This document shows, one piece after another, positions 32,372 through 41,649 of a stretch of DNA of 64,000 nt (position 1 is its first letter; the number at the start of each line of letters is the position of its first letter). The DNA comes from a virus, in IMG/VR virus record IMGVR_UViG_3300022752_003639, positions 1 to 64,000 of that record, one strand, 5' to 3'. The translations under genes and the position numbers were made by a program. A model generated the notes under the pieces. It saw nothing but the letters and a program-made list of their open reading frames with translations, searched no databases and was not told the DNA's origin.

Positions 32372-32457
32372 ACACTTTAGACATCGTTATTAATATCTCA
32401 ATCGTGATATTTTTTGGGTTACTAATTATTTTGACACTAATAGCAGATAGAAAATGA
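32368..32457 (+). CDS. single-TM microprotein, 29 aa
   Basis: 29 residues, almost entirely one hydrophobic helix with an ADRK end. ATGA overlaps at both ends support translation. Function unknown. Confidence 0.5.
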   Translation: MNTLDIVINISIVIFFGLLIILTLIADRK

Positions 32458-32903
32458 CTAATGAACAAATTAGAGAACAAGACTTGAAAAATCAAAAAGC
32501 CTTGGCATTTCCACAGATTGGAGACTATTGGCACGAAATGTTCTGTCCCTACTTTGTCATAGTGAACAAGGAAGGTGATAAATTCCGTGTGCTTAGTTGC
32601 TTGGGTGGGCCTAAAAGTTTTACTCGTAAAGATGAACTTAACGCACAGATCGAAGTGGATAACGGTCATTGGGGCTTTGACTACTCAAAGAGTATGCTGG
32701 TGGATCACGAGTGGATTCGACGGGCCGTGACCTATGGTAGCATTGATGGCTTTGTGGCAGATGTGGTGCAGAGTGAAAAAACTGCTCGAATCGCTCAAGA
32801 ATGGCGTAACTGGAAGCAGACAGAAATGCGCAAACAGATTCAAGCCTTGGAATCAGAGTGGGAACAATTTACAGGTTGGAAATATTTGAAGGAAACAGCA
32901 TGA
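32454..32903 (+). CDS. hypothetical protein, 149 aa
   Basis: 149 residues with a compact beta-rich middle (IGDYWHEMFCPYFVIVN; DNGHWGFDYSKSMLVDHEWIRRAV) and a helical C-terminus. Codon use is more GC-rich than the microproteins before it. Function unknown; pattern typical of T4-like marine phage genes. Confidence 0.66.
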   Translation: MTNEQIREQDLKNQKALAFPQIGDYWHEMFCPYFVIVNKEGDKFRVLSCLGGPKSFTRKDELNAQIEVDNGHWGFDYSKSMLVDHEWIRRAVTYGSIDGFVADVVQSEKTARIAQEWRNWKQTEMRKQIQALESEWEQFTGWKYLKETA

Positions 32904-33226
32904 CCAAAATTGTTATTAATCGTTGCTTTGGTGGTTTTGGTTTGAGCGATTTAGCCATGCTTGAAATCGCTAATCGTAAAGGATGGACTCGTATTTTGAA
33001 ATCTAGACATTATTCACTTATGTCACCAGATGGAGGAGAGATTACTGATTATGATATTCCACGGGATGATCCTGATCTCGTAGTAGCTGTAGAGATGTTA
33101 AAGGAAAAATCGTTTGGAGAATTTGCTGAACTTTTGGTTGTAGAAATACCCAATGATGTAGAATGGTGTATAGAAGAATACGATGGTAGAGAATGGATAG
33201 CCGAACGTCATAGGGTATGGCCTTGA
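32900..33226 (+). CDS. conserved phage protein, 108 aa
   Basis: 108 residues from the ATGA-coupled ATG at 32900. Starts TKIVINRCFGGFGLS and ends PNDVEWCIEEYDGREWIAE followed by RHRVWP, both hallmark stretches of a small family widespread in T4-like cyanophages and other marine phages. Function unknown. Confidence 0.78.
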   Translation: MTKIVINRCFGGFGLSDLAMLEIANRKGWTRILKSRHYSLMSPDGGEITDYDIPRDDPDLVVAVEMLKEKSFGEFAELLVVEIPNDVEWCIEEYDGREWIAERHRVWP

Positions 33227-33251
33227 CTTTAAAATAAAAAATCTGTATAAT
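33223..33251 (+). promoter_or_regulatory. sigma70-type promoter of the subtilase gene
   Basis: TTGACT (33223-33228), 17-base spacer and TATAAT (33246-33251). The -35 overlaps the stop of the preceding gene. A 30-base leader with AAGGAAG precedes the GTG start. Confidence 0.78.
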
Positions 33252-33284
33252 AAAATTATATTAATTTATAATTAAGGAAGTTCT

Positions 33285-35258
33285 GTGAACTTAAAAAAAC
33301 TTTTGCCTGCTTTACTTTTGTTTAATTCAGTAGCATATTCACAGGTAGAATCTTTACCAAATAGTTATAAGGTCGTAGGAATAGACACAGTCTGGCAATA
33401 TGGGTACAAAGGTTCTGGAGTAAGAGTTGCAGTTATTGATAACGGTTTTGATTTAAATCATAAAGATCTTGAAGGAAGATTTTGGAAAGCAAGCAATTTT
33501 TATGATCTTACTAGTAATGTTAAATGGGCAGGCCATGGAACTGGCATGGCTAGTATTATTGGAGCTAAGGCAGGCAATGGTGGAGTAGTAGGTGTAGCGC
33601 CAGAATCACATCTATGGTTAGCGCAAATAGGCGCTGGCCAGTACAGTCCACTTATGAGCACGGCAGCATTTAATTTAGCACTAAATTGGGCTAGCTCATG
33701 GAGTGCTTCTGTGATTAATGCTAGTCTAGGGTATGCATATGATGATAATTTTATTAAATCAGCCCGATATGATACTAAGACAAATACTTATATTGTAGAC
33801 CAATCTCTGCTAAGAACTGTAACTAAGACTGATTCATTGGCCGTGGCAACAGGCCGTAATTCTATTATTGTTATCAGCGCAGGCAACCAATCATTACCAT
33901 ATGCTAGTTTTCCTGCGCAGTTTGCTTCGAGACTAGATATCTACGGTAATCTAATCTTAGGTGGAAAAATGTTAGTGGTAGGCAGTGTTTCTGATGACGG
34001 AACAATCAGCACTTTTAGCAATAGAGCTGGCCACATTTGTTCAATGCCTGTTGCTAATACTTGCTTAGATCTTGTTAAAACTACTGATTTTTTTGTTGTA
34101 GCACCTGGAAACAAAATTCCCCAGGCACAGGCTTTAGGAAATTCTACAATTTATGGATCTGGAACCAGTGAAAGTGCAGCATTAGTCACTGGTGGTATAG
34201 CATTATTAAGGCAAGCATGGCCTCAACTACGCTCTGAACAATTAGTTAAATTAGTATTGAGTACAACTAAAGATCTCGGAGCTCCTGGCACAGATAATAT
34301 ATATGGCAGAGGTATGGTAGACTTTGCCAATGCTGCTAAATCTCAAGGTATAATAAAACTAGCCTCTGCTAATATGAAACTAGGATCCGATATACCGCAA
34401 CCTAGTAATGTTATTAATAATATTGACGGAACAAAATTATTAGGTCAGGGTAATTTTACATCATTACTGGTTTCAAGCAATATACTTAAGACTGCTCAGG
34501 TGATAGACAGCTATGATAGAAATTATACAGCAGACTTTACTCGAGCTATTGCCAAATTACCTGTTGTGTATAATCCAGATAGTCCTTGGTTATCATTTTC
34601 TAGCATGATTAAATTACCGATTGATAAAAATAAAGACTTAACCATACATAAGTCTTATAATGGATTAGCTACTGAACTGAACATTTATCAGCATAACTGG
34701 GTTTATAACCTACAGGTAGGTAATCAGCAAGATTTCAATGGCTATCTAGGTAATTCTGGATATGGATCTCTATCCTTGGGCAGTAGTTATACAAATTGGA
34801 TGATGTTAGGCATAGAAAGAAAGTTAACTGATACAACTAATCTAGTAGCAAACTATGGTCAAGGTATGACAGATATTTTGAATTCAACTTACAGCATGAT
34901 TTATACCGAACCTGGATTACGATCTGCAACATGGAGTGTCGGGCTCAAATCTAATAATATATTTTATGAGCAAGATGTTTTACAATTGAAAATAGCTAAT
35001 CCTGTGCATATCGTTAAGGGCTATGCACAGATTACGGCAGTAACAGGATATACTTATGAGGAAGATGCAGAAGGCAATTTTACAGCATCACCTGTTATTG
35101 GAAAAGAGCGCATAAATTTAGCTCAAAATAATATAAAGCCAATACTATCTTTAAGTTATAAACGATCTTTATCACATGTAAGCAATATCGGCATATCTTG
35201 GTCTGGTTCTTCAGATTCTTATAAAATGGGATTATTTTATAATTATATATTCAAATAA
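33285..35258 (+). CDS. secreted subtilisin-like serine protease with possible C-terminal beta-barrel
   Basis: 657 residues, GTG start, signal peptide MNLKKLLPALLLFNSVAYS. An S8 catalytic domain follows: D52 (VAVIDNGFD), H84 (GHGTGMAS), oxyanion N201 (SAGNQS) and S295 (GSGTSESAA). The C-terminal 250 residues are rich in alternating strands (LSLGSSYTNWMMLGIERKL; KPILSLSYKRSL) and end YNYIFK, like an autotransporter or outer-membrane barrel. No propeptide is obvious. It could act on the host surface or in virion release. Own promoter. Confidence 0.85.
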   Translation: MNLKKLLPALLLFNSVAYSQVESLPNSYKVVGIDTVWQYGYKGSGVRVAVIDNGFDLNHKDLEGRFWKASNFYDLTSNVKWAGHGTGMASIIGAKAGNGGVVGVAPESHLWLAQIGAGQYSPLMSTAAFNLALNWASSWSASVINASLGYAYDDNFIKSARYDTKTNTYIVDQSLLRTVTKTDSLAVATGRNSIIVISAGNQSLPYASFPAQFASRLDIYGNLILGGKMLVVGSVSDDGTISTFSNRAGHICSMPVANTCLDLVKTTDFFVVAPGNKIPQAQALGNSTIYGSGTSESAALVTGGIALLRQAWPQLRSEQLVKLVLSTTKDLGAPGTDNIYGRGMVDFANAAKSQGIIKLASANMKLGSDIPQPSNVINNIDGTKLLGQGNFTSLLVSSNILKTAQVIDSYDRNYTADFTRAIAKLPVVYNPDSPWLSFSSMIKLPIDKNKDLTIHKSYNGLATELNIYQHNWVYNLQVGNQQDFNGYLGNSGYGSLSLGSSYTNWMMLGIERKLTDTTNLVANYGQGMTDILNSTYSMIYTEPGLRSATWSVGLKSNNIFYEQDVLQLKIANPVHIVKGYAQITAVTGYTYEEDAEGNFTASPVIGKERINLAQNNIKPILSLSYKRSLSHVSNIGISWSGSSDSYKMGLFYNYIFK

Positions 35259-35279
35259 TTATAATCTTTTAAATACAAT

Positions 35280-35504
35280 ATGCGCATATTACCTATCAGC
35301 CATTACTATCCTAGTCTAATACATAGGTATGATTACATGGTTTTTAGTCAAGACACACTGGTAAACGATATAGGATCTGCTCCATTGAATAAAAGTTACA
35401 CTGATATAAATGCACCTGTTCACGTACCTATTCAGGTACATCCAGCAGCAATTATAACTCTCAGTGCTGATGCTCTTTTTTTATTAACCAAACCGATAGA
35501 ATGA
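35280..35504 (+). CDS. hypothetical protein, 74 aa
   Basis: 74 residues with no motif recognised; Ile/Pro/His-rich (HVPIQVHPAAIITLSADALF). Short gap after the subtilase and ATGA-type coupling to the next gene. Confidence 0.55.
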   Translation: MRILPISHYYPSLIHRYDYMVFSQDTLVNDIGSAPLNKSYTDINAPVHVPIQVHPAAIITLSADALFLLTKPIE

Positions 35505-35671
35505 AACAAGATAATCAAGTTTTTACAACAGATCCAAGAATAACCCAATCTAAGTTGTTTAGTACGGAGACTTTACCAAAAATTTATTACGATCTTAAAG
35601 CTCAAGACAAAAAGAAAAGAAAGGTATTAGCCGATGAGCAATCAATTAGACAAAATCAAGAACAGTATTAG
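35501..35671 (+). CDS. hypothetical protein, 56 aa
   Basis: 56 residues from an ATG overlapping the preceding TGA; polar, with a Lys-rich part (AQDKKKRKVLADEQ). It overlaps the following gene by 38 bases, which lowers confidence. Confidence 0.5.
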   Translation: MKQDNQVFTTDPRITQSKLFSTETLPKIYYDLKAQDKKKRKVLADEQSIRQNQEQY

Positions 35672-35921
35672 ACGTCAAAAAGATGAAAATGCTGTGGCTA
35701 AACAGGTTAAGATAGCCAAAGCATATAATATTCCTGTAGAAGAACCTCACAAGTTAGCAAAACATCATGCCACCAACTGCGGTAACCCTAAATGTCATAT
35801 GTGTGCTAACCCAAGGAAAATATTTAAAGAACCTACTGCACAAGAACGCAGACTATTTCAAGACGCAGATACTCCAAACGATAGGCACAGCAATGGACTC
35901 AAACCCAGGGATGAAGTTTAG
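35634..35921 (+). CDS. small zinc-ribbon-like phage protein, 95 aa
   Basis: 95 residues with a conserved KHHATNCGNPKCHMCANPRK cluster (His and three Cys that could bind zinc) followed by FKEPTAQERR. This family is widespread in T4-like marine phages. Function unknown; may bind nucleic acid. Confidence 0.78.
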   Translation: MSNQLDKIKNSIRRQKDENAVAKQVKIAKAYNIPVEEPHKLAKHHATNCGNPKCHMCANPRKIFKEPTAQERRLFQDADTPNDRHSNGLKPRDEV

Positions 35922-36117
35922 ACCTCAACAGCTTCATAGAAAATTTAGTATTAAGCATAGTAACTGGCAACCTAGATCTAAATGGTCGCCCAAAGACTAT
36001 TTACTTCATGTGTTTAGTATGTTACACTATAAAAGTAGACATGCTCCTAGGCCTATACAGATAAAATGGCGTAAGGCTTCTACTAGATTTGAACGTCAAC
36101 ATCACAAAATTATCTAA
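35893..36117 (+). CDS. hypothetical basic protein, 74 aa
   Basis: 74 residues if the ATG at 35893 is used; ATG 35911 is an alternative. Very basic (HRKFSIKHSNWQPRSKW; RRKASTRFERQHH-like end) and aromatic. Probably nucleic-acid or structural; unknown. Confidence 0.5.
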   Translation: MDSNPGMKFRPQQLHRKFSIKHSNWQPRSKWSPKDYLLHVFSMLHYKSRHAPRPIQIKWRKASTRFERQHHKII

Positions 36118-36135
36118 ACTACACAAAGGAATCTT

Positions 36136-36666
36136 ATGAACATTAAAGACTATTTAGAAGTGGTTAACTATCGTATCACAGAAGGTGACACATTTGGTTG
36201 GACCTGCTTTGGTGAGCATGCCTACAACCTCAGCGCATGGAATGGAGATCACGATGGTTGGAGTTTTAACATGGTGTTCGATACTCGTGACCAAACTGTT
36301 TATTCAGTAGAAGCCTGTGACTATAAGCGTAAACGTGCATATCGTTATCTCAATCCAGATCATCGTGAAACCTATATTACCTATGGTAAGACCAAACATG
36401 CAGACTACTACAATCAAGCCTGGGACAATGTTGACTTTACAGACCTAGAAGTTGAAGAAGATTGGATTGAAAAGGCCCGTAGCATTGTTGCTGACAAGGA
36501 ATACAGCACTGATGTCATTCTTCCGTTAGAGTTAGATGATGATGAACTATTCGCTCTGATGAAAATGGCTCACGAACGAGACATTACCTTTAATCAACTT
36601 TGCCGTGAGGCCATACAGGCTGCTATAGATCGTGAAAAAAAGACTGCTGGCAAACTCGAGGTTTAA
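36136..36666 (+). CDS. hypothetical protein, 176 aa, possible ribbon-helix-helix tail
   Basis: 176 residues: an aromatic alpha/beta N-terminal part (FGWTCFGEHAYNLSAWNGDH) and a C-terminal segment (LPLELDDDELFALMKMAHE, then DITFNQLCREAIQ) that looks like a ribbon-helix-helix DNA-binding unit. A regulatory role is possible. AAAGGAAT precedes the ATG. Confidence 0.62.
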   Translation: MNIKDYLEVVNYRITEGDTFGWTCFGEHAYNLSAWNGDHDGWSFNMVFDTRDQTVYSVEACDYKRKRAYRYLNPDHRETYITYGKTKHADYYNQAWDNVDFTDLEVEEDWIEKARSIVADKEYSTDVILPLELDDDELFALMKMAHERDITFNQLCREAIQAAIDREKKTAGKLEV

Positions 36667-36670
36667 ACCA

Positions 36671-36967
36671 GTGACACTTGCAGACGAACGTTATCGCAGT
36701 CTCGTTGAAACTAAGAAGTTTCTTATGACACTTCTTAGTCCACATGCAACTCCAAAAGTTCCACGAGTGATCCGTGAACGTGCTCGTTCGTTATTGAGAC
36801 ACTGGCCCGATAACTACCATTTAGAAAAGATGACCATAGACATGCCTCATGACTTTGCCAAAGAAATGGAGCCACTATATCGCATGGTCAAACAGCGTGA
36901 ACAAGAACTTAATGAAGAAGTAACACAACCTAAAGACCCTCACAACCAAGAAAATTTAAACTGGTAA
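36671..36967 (+). CDS. BPSL0761-family protein, 98 aa
   Basis: Reading from the GTG at 36671 gives TLADERYRSLVETKKFLMTL then PKVPRVIRERARSLLRHWP, which matches the small BPSL0761-type family found in many proteobacteria and phages. The frame opens earlier but only by running into the preceding gene. Function unknown. Confidence 0.75.
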   Translation: MTLADERYRSLVETKKFLMTLLSPHATPKVPRVIRERARSLLRHWPDNYHLEKMTIDMPHDFAKEMEPLYRMVKQREQELNEEVTQPKDPHNQENLNW

Positions 36968-36970
36968 TTT

Positions 36971-37318
36971 ATGACAACTAATGCTTTTATCTTTGCCTGG
37001 GATGAATTCGGTATTGAAAGCATTGTGCCCATTACCGAATACGAACACTGGGACAAGCAGCAACTAATGGAAATGTTGAAAGATAAACCTAGACGGCGTA
37101 ATCCATTAGACCTCATAGTTCGCAATCTCATACTTCGTGCTCAGGTCAACGCCCAACGGCATTATGAAATATATGCCATAGACTGTGAAAAGGAAATGGA
37201 TGAAAAATTCTGGCGTAGATCTTGGGCAGAAGATCCGCAGGCCATGGCAGACATTATTAGAGAACGTGGACACAAACTCTTTTCAGCAAGACGCACTCAA
37301 CAACCATTAATAACATAA
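36971..37318 (+). CDS. hypothetical protein, 115 aa
   Basis: 115 residues; FIFAWDEFGIESIVPITEYE at the N-terminus and a charged helical remainder. The N-terminus is typical of a small phage family seen near ClpP genes. Function unknown. Confidence 0.64.
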   Translation: MTTNAFIFAWDEFGIESIVPITEYEHWDKQQLMEMLKDKPRRRNPLDLIVRNLILRAQVNAQRHYEIYAIDCEKEMDEKFWRRSWAEDPQAMADIIRERGHKLFSARRTQQPLIT

Positions 37319-37327
37319 GGATAAAAA

Positions 37328-37912
37328 ATGCTAGTACCTATGGTAATTGAACGGACCAGTCAAGGTGAACGTGCCTTTGACATTTACAGTAGACTTTTAA
37401 ACGAACGTATTGTTTTTCTAAATGGTCCAGTAGACGACAATGTAAGTAATTTAATCATCGCTCAAATTCTACACTTAGAAAGTCAAGACTCTGACAAAGA
37501 TATTAATTTTTATATCAATAGCCCAGGCGGTATAATTACAGCAGGCATGGCTATCTATGATGTCATGCAGTTTGTTAAACCAGACATTGCCACATATGTT
37601 TTAGGGCAAGCCTGTTCTATGGGGTCATTTTTAGCACAGGCAGGCACTGCGGGTAAACGCTATATGTTGCCCCATGCACGCCATATGATTCACCAGCCCA
37701 GTGGAGGTGCTAGAGGTATGGCATCAGATATTGAAATTTCCTATAAAGAAATTATGGCCATGAAACATATGTTAACCAACCTGTATGTGAAACATAATAC
37801 CGCAGGTAAGACCTATGAAGACTTTGAGCGTGACATGGATCGCGATAAGTTTATGAGTGCAGAAGAAGCATTTGTTTATGGACTATGTGATAGGATCGTA
37901 GCCTCCAGATAA
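37328..37912 (+). CDS. clpP: ClpP-family serine protease
   Basis: 194 residues, the length of mature ClpP. Catalytic S97 (GQACSMGSF), H122 (MIHQPSGG) and Asp in [14 protein letters not shown] are all present, as is the INSPGG oxyanion strand. There is almost no propeptide. It forms the proteolytic chamber of a Clp complex. The same window carries a ClpA-type unfoldase (61784 onward), so a phage-encoded ClpAP protease is likely. AAGGAT lies before the ATG. Confidence 0.95.
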   Translation: MLVPMVIERTSQGERAFDIYSRLLNERIVFLNGPVDDNVSNLIIAQILHLESQDSDKDINFYINSPGGIITAGMAIYDVMQFVKPDIATYVLGQACSMGSFLAQAGTAGKRYMLPHARHMIHQPSGGARGMASDIEISYKEIMAMKHMLTNLYVKHNTAGKTYEDFERDMDRDKFMSAEEAFVYGLCDRIVASR

Positions 37913-37941
37913 ACTTACAAGAAAATTCTCCTCTAAGAGTA

Positions 37942-37949
37942 ATTAAATA
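37942..37949 (+). promoter_or_regulatory. possible late-type box
   Basis: ATTAAATA 23 bases before the ATG at 37972 in a 59-base gap. Similar to the boxes at 46540 and 46816; weak alone. Confidence 0.3.
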
Positions 37950-37971
37950 ATTGTGCTTATGGGAGAACATC

Positions 37972-38319
37972 ATGGTCAACTTTATTTTGAATAGGCACAT
38001 AGAAAAACTACAACAATTTAATAGACAAAGAGGAGTATGGATTAGATTAAGTATATTAGTTGTTATAATTGTAAGTATAATATTGCTAGACTATTTTTTA
38101 AAAGATACTAGTCATTTTCATTACTTTTTAATAAGTTCGGGATTTATCATAGCAGTGATTTGGTGGTATTGGACAATGCAAGTTGTTAAAGAAATTATTA
38201 ACCATAAATATTACGAGACTGAATTACTTAAGATGCTAATTGCTGATATTAGAGATATTAAAAAATCAGTTCATCAAAACATGAGTATTGACAAACATAT
38301 AAAAGATACATATAATTAG
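37972..38319 (+). CDS. membrane protein, 115 aa
   Basis: 115 residues from ATG 37972 (GGGAG eight bases upstream). Two transmembrane helices (about 26-43 and 50-70) between basic ends; the C-terminal 40 residues are helical. Function unknown. Confidence 0.65.
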   Translation: MVNFILNRHIEKLQQFNRQRGVWIRLSILVVIIVSIILLDYFLKDTSHFHYFLISSGFIIAVIWWYWTMQVVKEIINHKYYETELLKMLIADIRDIKKSVHQNMSIDKHIKDTYN

Positions 38320-38393
38320 TACTCAGTGGACTTAGACATTCACCCCACTTTAAATATTCTGCATGTCATCAAACTTACTCAAGGAGGCAAGAG

Positions 38394-38957
38394 ATGACAA
38401 GATCATCAACATTAGAACTAAAACAAAATTCTGAAACAAGCTTTTCAACATATTATCCTGTAACATACAAATATACCAGTACAAAAGAATATCATGACGC
38501 ATTTCCTTGTGCATATCGTCAATGGCGAGCTGACAGCCATTGTAATATGATACACGGTTATTCATTTTCTATGAAATTCTATTTTGGAACTAATGATTTA
38601 GATGTAAGGAACTGGGCTGCTGATTATGGCGGATTAAAAGAATTAAAAAAATTTTTAGAAGATAAATTCGATCATACATTACTGGTGGCACAAGATGATC
38701 CGGAATTTCAAACATTTAAATTACTTCAGGAGAAAAAATTAGCGAAACTTACAATATTACCTAAATTAGGTTGCGAAAGTCTAGCAGACATGCTTTACAA
38801 GTATGTCAACGCTGTTTATATTCCTGATATGTGGGGTCCAGGCGAAGCAGACAGACTATGGTGTTATCGTGTGGAAGTAAGAGAAACTCAGGCTAACATG
38901 GCTTTTAGAGAAGGTCATAGAGAATGGAATGAGGATTTATTTGCAGGCTTTGAATGA
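38394..38957 (+). CDS. queD: 6-carboxy/6-pyruvoyl-tetrahydropterin synthase-like (QueD family)
   Basis: 187 residues. The phage-type signature HDAFPCAYRQWRADSHCNMI followed by HGYSF carries the zinc His pair and catalytic Cys region; FDHTLL and a C-terminal VEVRET provide the remaining active-site residues. It would convert dihydroneopterin triphosphate (made by FolE) to a tetrahydropterin on the way to preQ0. QueE, QueC and DpdA-like partners are not seen here. AAGGAGG precedes the ATG. Confidence 0.88.
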   Translation: MTRSSTLELKQNSETSFSTYYPVTYKYTSTKEYHDAFPCAYRQWRADSHCNMIHGYSFSMKFYFGTNDLDVRNWAADYGGLKELKKFLEDKFDHTLLVAQDDPEFQTFKLLQEKKLAKLTILPKLGCESLADMLYKYVNAVYIPDMWGPGEADRLWCYRVEVRETQANMAFREGHREWNEDLFAGFE

Positions 38958-39133
38958 AGGATTTTATTTTCTCATTAATAGGTGCAGTAATACTCGTAAT
39001 CCTTGGATGTGTTATAGGATTTTGGCTGAATATTGTAATTACACCAGATCTGCCTAATGGTTTTTACGAGTGCAGAGATTGCAGTGATAAATCATGGGCA
39101 GATACAGAACGTTGGTGGCGTAAAACAAAATAA
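38954..39133 (+). CDS. single-TM protein with CxxC, 59 aa
   Basis: 59 residues: an N-terminal transmembrane helix (FSLIGAVILVILGCVIGFWL) followed by FYECRDCSDKSW. ATGA coupling to queD. Function unknown. Confidence 0.6.
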   Translation: MKDFIFSLIGAVILVILGCVIGFWLNIVITPDLPNGFYECRDCSDKSWADTERWWRKTK

Positions 39134-39143
39134 TTAGGCAAAT

Positions 39144-40325
39144 ATGAAAAATGTAGCAGTAATTGGAGCAGGAATAGCAGGAATAACCGCTGCTTATTAT
39201 TTGACACAAGCAGGTTACAATGTTAAAGTTTATGAAAAAGAATCTTATCCTGCTATGGAATGTAGTTATGCAAATGGCGGGCAAATCTCTGTAAGTAATA
39301 GCCAAACATGGAATACTTGGTCAAATGTCTATAAGGGTATTAAATGGTTGGCTCGTAAAGATGCTCCGCTTTTATTAAGACCTAGTTTAGATTGGGATAA
39401 AGCCAAATGGCTAGCTAAGTTTTTATATCATACAGCAAATAATGAATTCGCTAGAAATACAATTAAAACAATTACACTAGGATTAGAATCACGTAAATTG
39501 TATAGTGAGATCGAAAAAGAAGAAAATATAAAATATGATCGGTTGAACAAGGGTATTTTACATATCTATAAAAATGCAAATTATTTCAATGAAGCCATGA
39601 TGTTACAAGAACTTTATGCCCACAATGGGTGCGAATGGCAAATTATTAACGATTATAGTAAATTACTTAAAATTGAACCCGCACTTGAAAAATTTGATAA
39701 CCTAGTTGGAGGTATATATACGCCTAGCGATTATACCGGAGATATTCATAAATTTTGTTTCGAATTATACAAAAAATTAGAAGAAAAATATGATGTTAAA
39801 TTTTTCTTTAATACTGAAATACTATCTATTGAAAAATTATTAGATTACGATCATATCATCATAGCCAACGGCAGTCATGCTAGACATACCAGTAAAATGC
39901 TAGGTGATAATTTACCTATCTATCCAGTAAAAGGCTATAGTATAACAATTAAGTTAGATACTTTGAGCTCATCAGAATCTGCTCCATTCGTAAGCCTTTT
40001 AGACGACGAATCTAAAATAGTAACCAGCAGACTGGGTAATCATCTCAGGGTAGCGGGTACAGCAGAAATAATAGGTGATAATTGGGACATAAGGCAAGAT
40101 AGAATCAATCCACTATTGAAATGGGTTAACAATAATTTTCCTGATATTTCAACAAGATATTACAAACCTTGGGCTTGTCTTAGACCCATGACCCCTAACA
40201 TGCTGCCTATTGTAAAACAAGGTAAAAATCCTAAGATATTTTATCATGTAGGCCATGGCCATTTAGGATGGACATTAGCCAGTGCTACTGCTAAAGAATT
40301 AGTAAGAATTGTTAAAGGAACATAA
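39144..40325 (+). CDS. FAD-dependent D-amino acid dehydrogenase-like protein (DadA/DAO)
   Basis: 393 residues. [17 protein letters not shown] is the FAD-binding loop and KVYEKE the ribose-binding acidic end; [12 protein letters not shown] and [12 protein letters not shown] are typical of DadA. The C-terminal [17 protein letters not shown] binds the flavin. It would oxidise an amine or D-amino acid. Its last base overlaps the start of the next gene (TAATG), so it works with the sugar-modifying enzymes that follow. Confidence 0.88.
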   Translation: MKNVAVIGAGIAGITAAYYLTQAGYNVKVYEKESYPAMECSYANGGQISVSNSQTWNTWSNVYKGIKWLARKDAPLLLRPSLDWDKAKWLAKFLYHTANNEFARNTIKTITLGLESRKLYSEIEKEENIKYDRLNKGILHIYKNANYFNEAMMLQELYAHNGCEWQIINDYSKLLKIEPALEKFDNLVGGIYTPSDYTGDIHKFCFELYKKLEEKYDVKFFFNTEILSIEKLLDYDHIIIANGSHARHTSKMLGDNLPIYPVKGYSITIKLDTLSSSESAPFVSLLDDESKIVTSRLGNHLRVAGTAEIIGDNWDIRQDRINPLLKWVNNNFPDISTRYYKPWACLRPMTPNMLPIVKQGKNPKIFYHVGHGHLGWTLASATAKELVRIVKGT

Positions 40326-41257
40326 TGAAAAAAATATTAGTAACAGGTGGAGCAGGTTTTTTAGGTAGCCATTTATGTGAATATCTTTTAAAAAAAGGTA
40401 ATCACGTATTGTGTGTAGATAATTATTTTACTGGAAGTATACAAAATATCCAGCACTTATTACCTAATCCCTATTTTGAATTTTTAAGACAAGATATCTG
40501 TTTTCCATTGTATGTAGAAGTAGATGAAATCTATAACTTGGCCTGCCCTGCTAGTCCTAAGTATTATCAGCTAGATCCTATACAGACCATGAAGACCAGC
40601 ATATTAGGTGCTTACAATATGTTGGGATTGGCCAAACGCACAGGTGCGAAAATTTTACAAGCCAGTACTAGTGAAGTCTATGGTGATCCTCAAATTCACC
40701 CACAGACAGAAGATTATTGGGGCAATGTTAACCCTATTGGGACTCGTGCTTGTTATGATGAAGGCAAACGTTCAGCAGAAACTCTGTTTATGGACTATAG
40801 ACGCAAACATCACGTGGATACAAAAATTGTTAGAATTTTTAATACATACGGACCAAGAGTTGGTATTGACGACGGCCGTGTGATCAGTAATTTCATAGTA
40901 CAAGCGTTAAGAGGAGAAGATATTACCATATATGGTAACGGTAACCAGACCAGGAGCTTTTGTTATGTAGATGATCTAATACGTGGCATGGTATCTATGA
41001 TGGACACCGATTTTTATACCTGCGGGCCGATAAATTTAGGTAACCCCGGTGAATTTACAATACTGGAATTAGCCAAGATTATTTTAGAAAAGACTCATAG
41101 TGTAAGCAAAATAGTATATAAAAAACTACCGGATGACGATCCATTGCAACGTAGACCAAATATAGACATGGCCAAAAAGATATTAAAATGGGAACCTAGT
41201 ATTGATTTAGGTACAGGATTATCATATACCATTGACTATTTTAAATATAGACTGTAA
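40325..41257 (+). CDS. UDP-glucuronate decarboxylase (UXS-like)
   Basis: 310 residues, extended [13 protein letters not shown] binds NAD, DNYFTGS and NLACPASP are UXS signatures, [10 protein letters not shown] and YDEGKRSAE give the Ser/Thr and Tyr-Lys catalytic set, and [10 protein letters not shown] follows. Converts UDP-glucuronate to UDP-xylose. UDP-xylose could feed the phage glycosyltransferases. Confidence 0.92.
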   Translation: MKKILVTGGAGFLGSHLCEYLLKKGNHVLCVDNYFTGSIQNIQHLLPNPYFEFLRQDICFPLYVEVDEIYNLACPASPKYYQLDPIQTMKTSILGAYNMLGLAKRTGAKILQASTSEVYGDPQIHPQTEDYWGNVNPIGTRACYDEGKRSAETLFMDYRRKHHVDTKIVRIFNTYGPRVGIDDGRVISNFIVQALRGEDITIYGNGNQTRSFCYVDDLIRGMVSMMDTDFYTCGPINLGNPGEFTILELAKIILEKTHSVSKIVYKKLPDDDPLQRRPNIDMAKKILKWEPSIDLGTGLSYTIDYFKYRL

Positions 41258-41280
41258 AATAGACTTATAGATGAGAAAAT

Positions 41281-41469
41281 ATGAATAATTTAAATTATAA
41301 ATGGACATTGGAAGTACAAGAAGACCCTCAAACAGGTGATGCTATGATTCAATTTCCTCCAGATTTTTTAGCTAAAACTGGGTGGAATGAGGGAGACACC
41401 ATAAAATGGCAGGATAACGGAGATGGTTCTTGGACATTGGAAAAAAGTATCAGCACAAAATCAGAGTGA
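41281..41469 (+). CDS. AbrB/SpoVT-like small DNA-binding protein
   Basis: 62 residues with the swapped-hairpin pattern: MIQFPPDFLAKTGWNEGDTIKW and a closing GSWTLEK. Such proteins are common small phage regulators. It overlaps the next gene by GTGA. Confidence 0.72.
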   Translation: MNNLNYKWTLEVQEDPQTGDAMIQFPPDFLAKTGWNEGDTIKWQDNGDGSWTLEKSISTKSE

Positions 41470-41648
41470 ACTGGTCCGACGATCAGGGAAATATCTGGTG
41501 GAATGAAACCTGTGCCATGGTCCTTGAAGTATTCGGACTACCCGGCGATAAGTTCATTTATAAGCCAGAGTATGATTACATGCTATTTGAGTTCGAAGAT
41601 GAGCATGATGCCTTCATGTGTAAACTATTACTAAGTGATAGAATTTGA
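41466..41648 (+). CDS. conserved phage protein, 60 aa
   Basis: 60 residues from the GTG overlapping the preceding stop. WWNETCAMVLEVFGLPGDKF and MLFEFEDEHDAFMCKLL match a small family found in many T4-like marine phages. Function unknown. Confidence 0.72.
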   Translation: MNWSDDQGNIWWNETCAMVLEVFGLPGDKFIYKPEYDYMLFEFEDEHDAFMCKLLLSDRI

Positions 41649-41649
41649 T

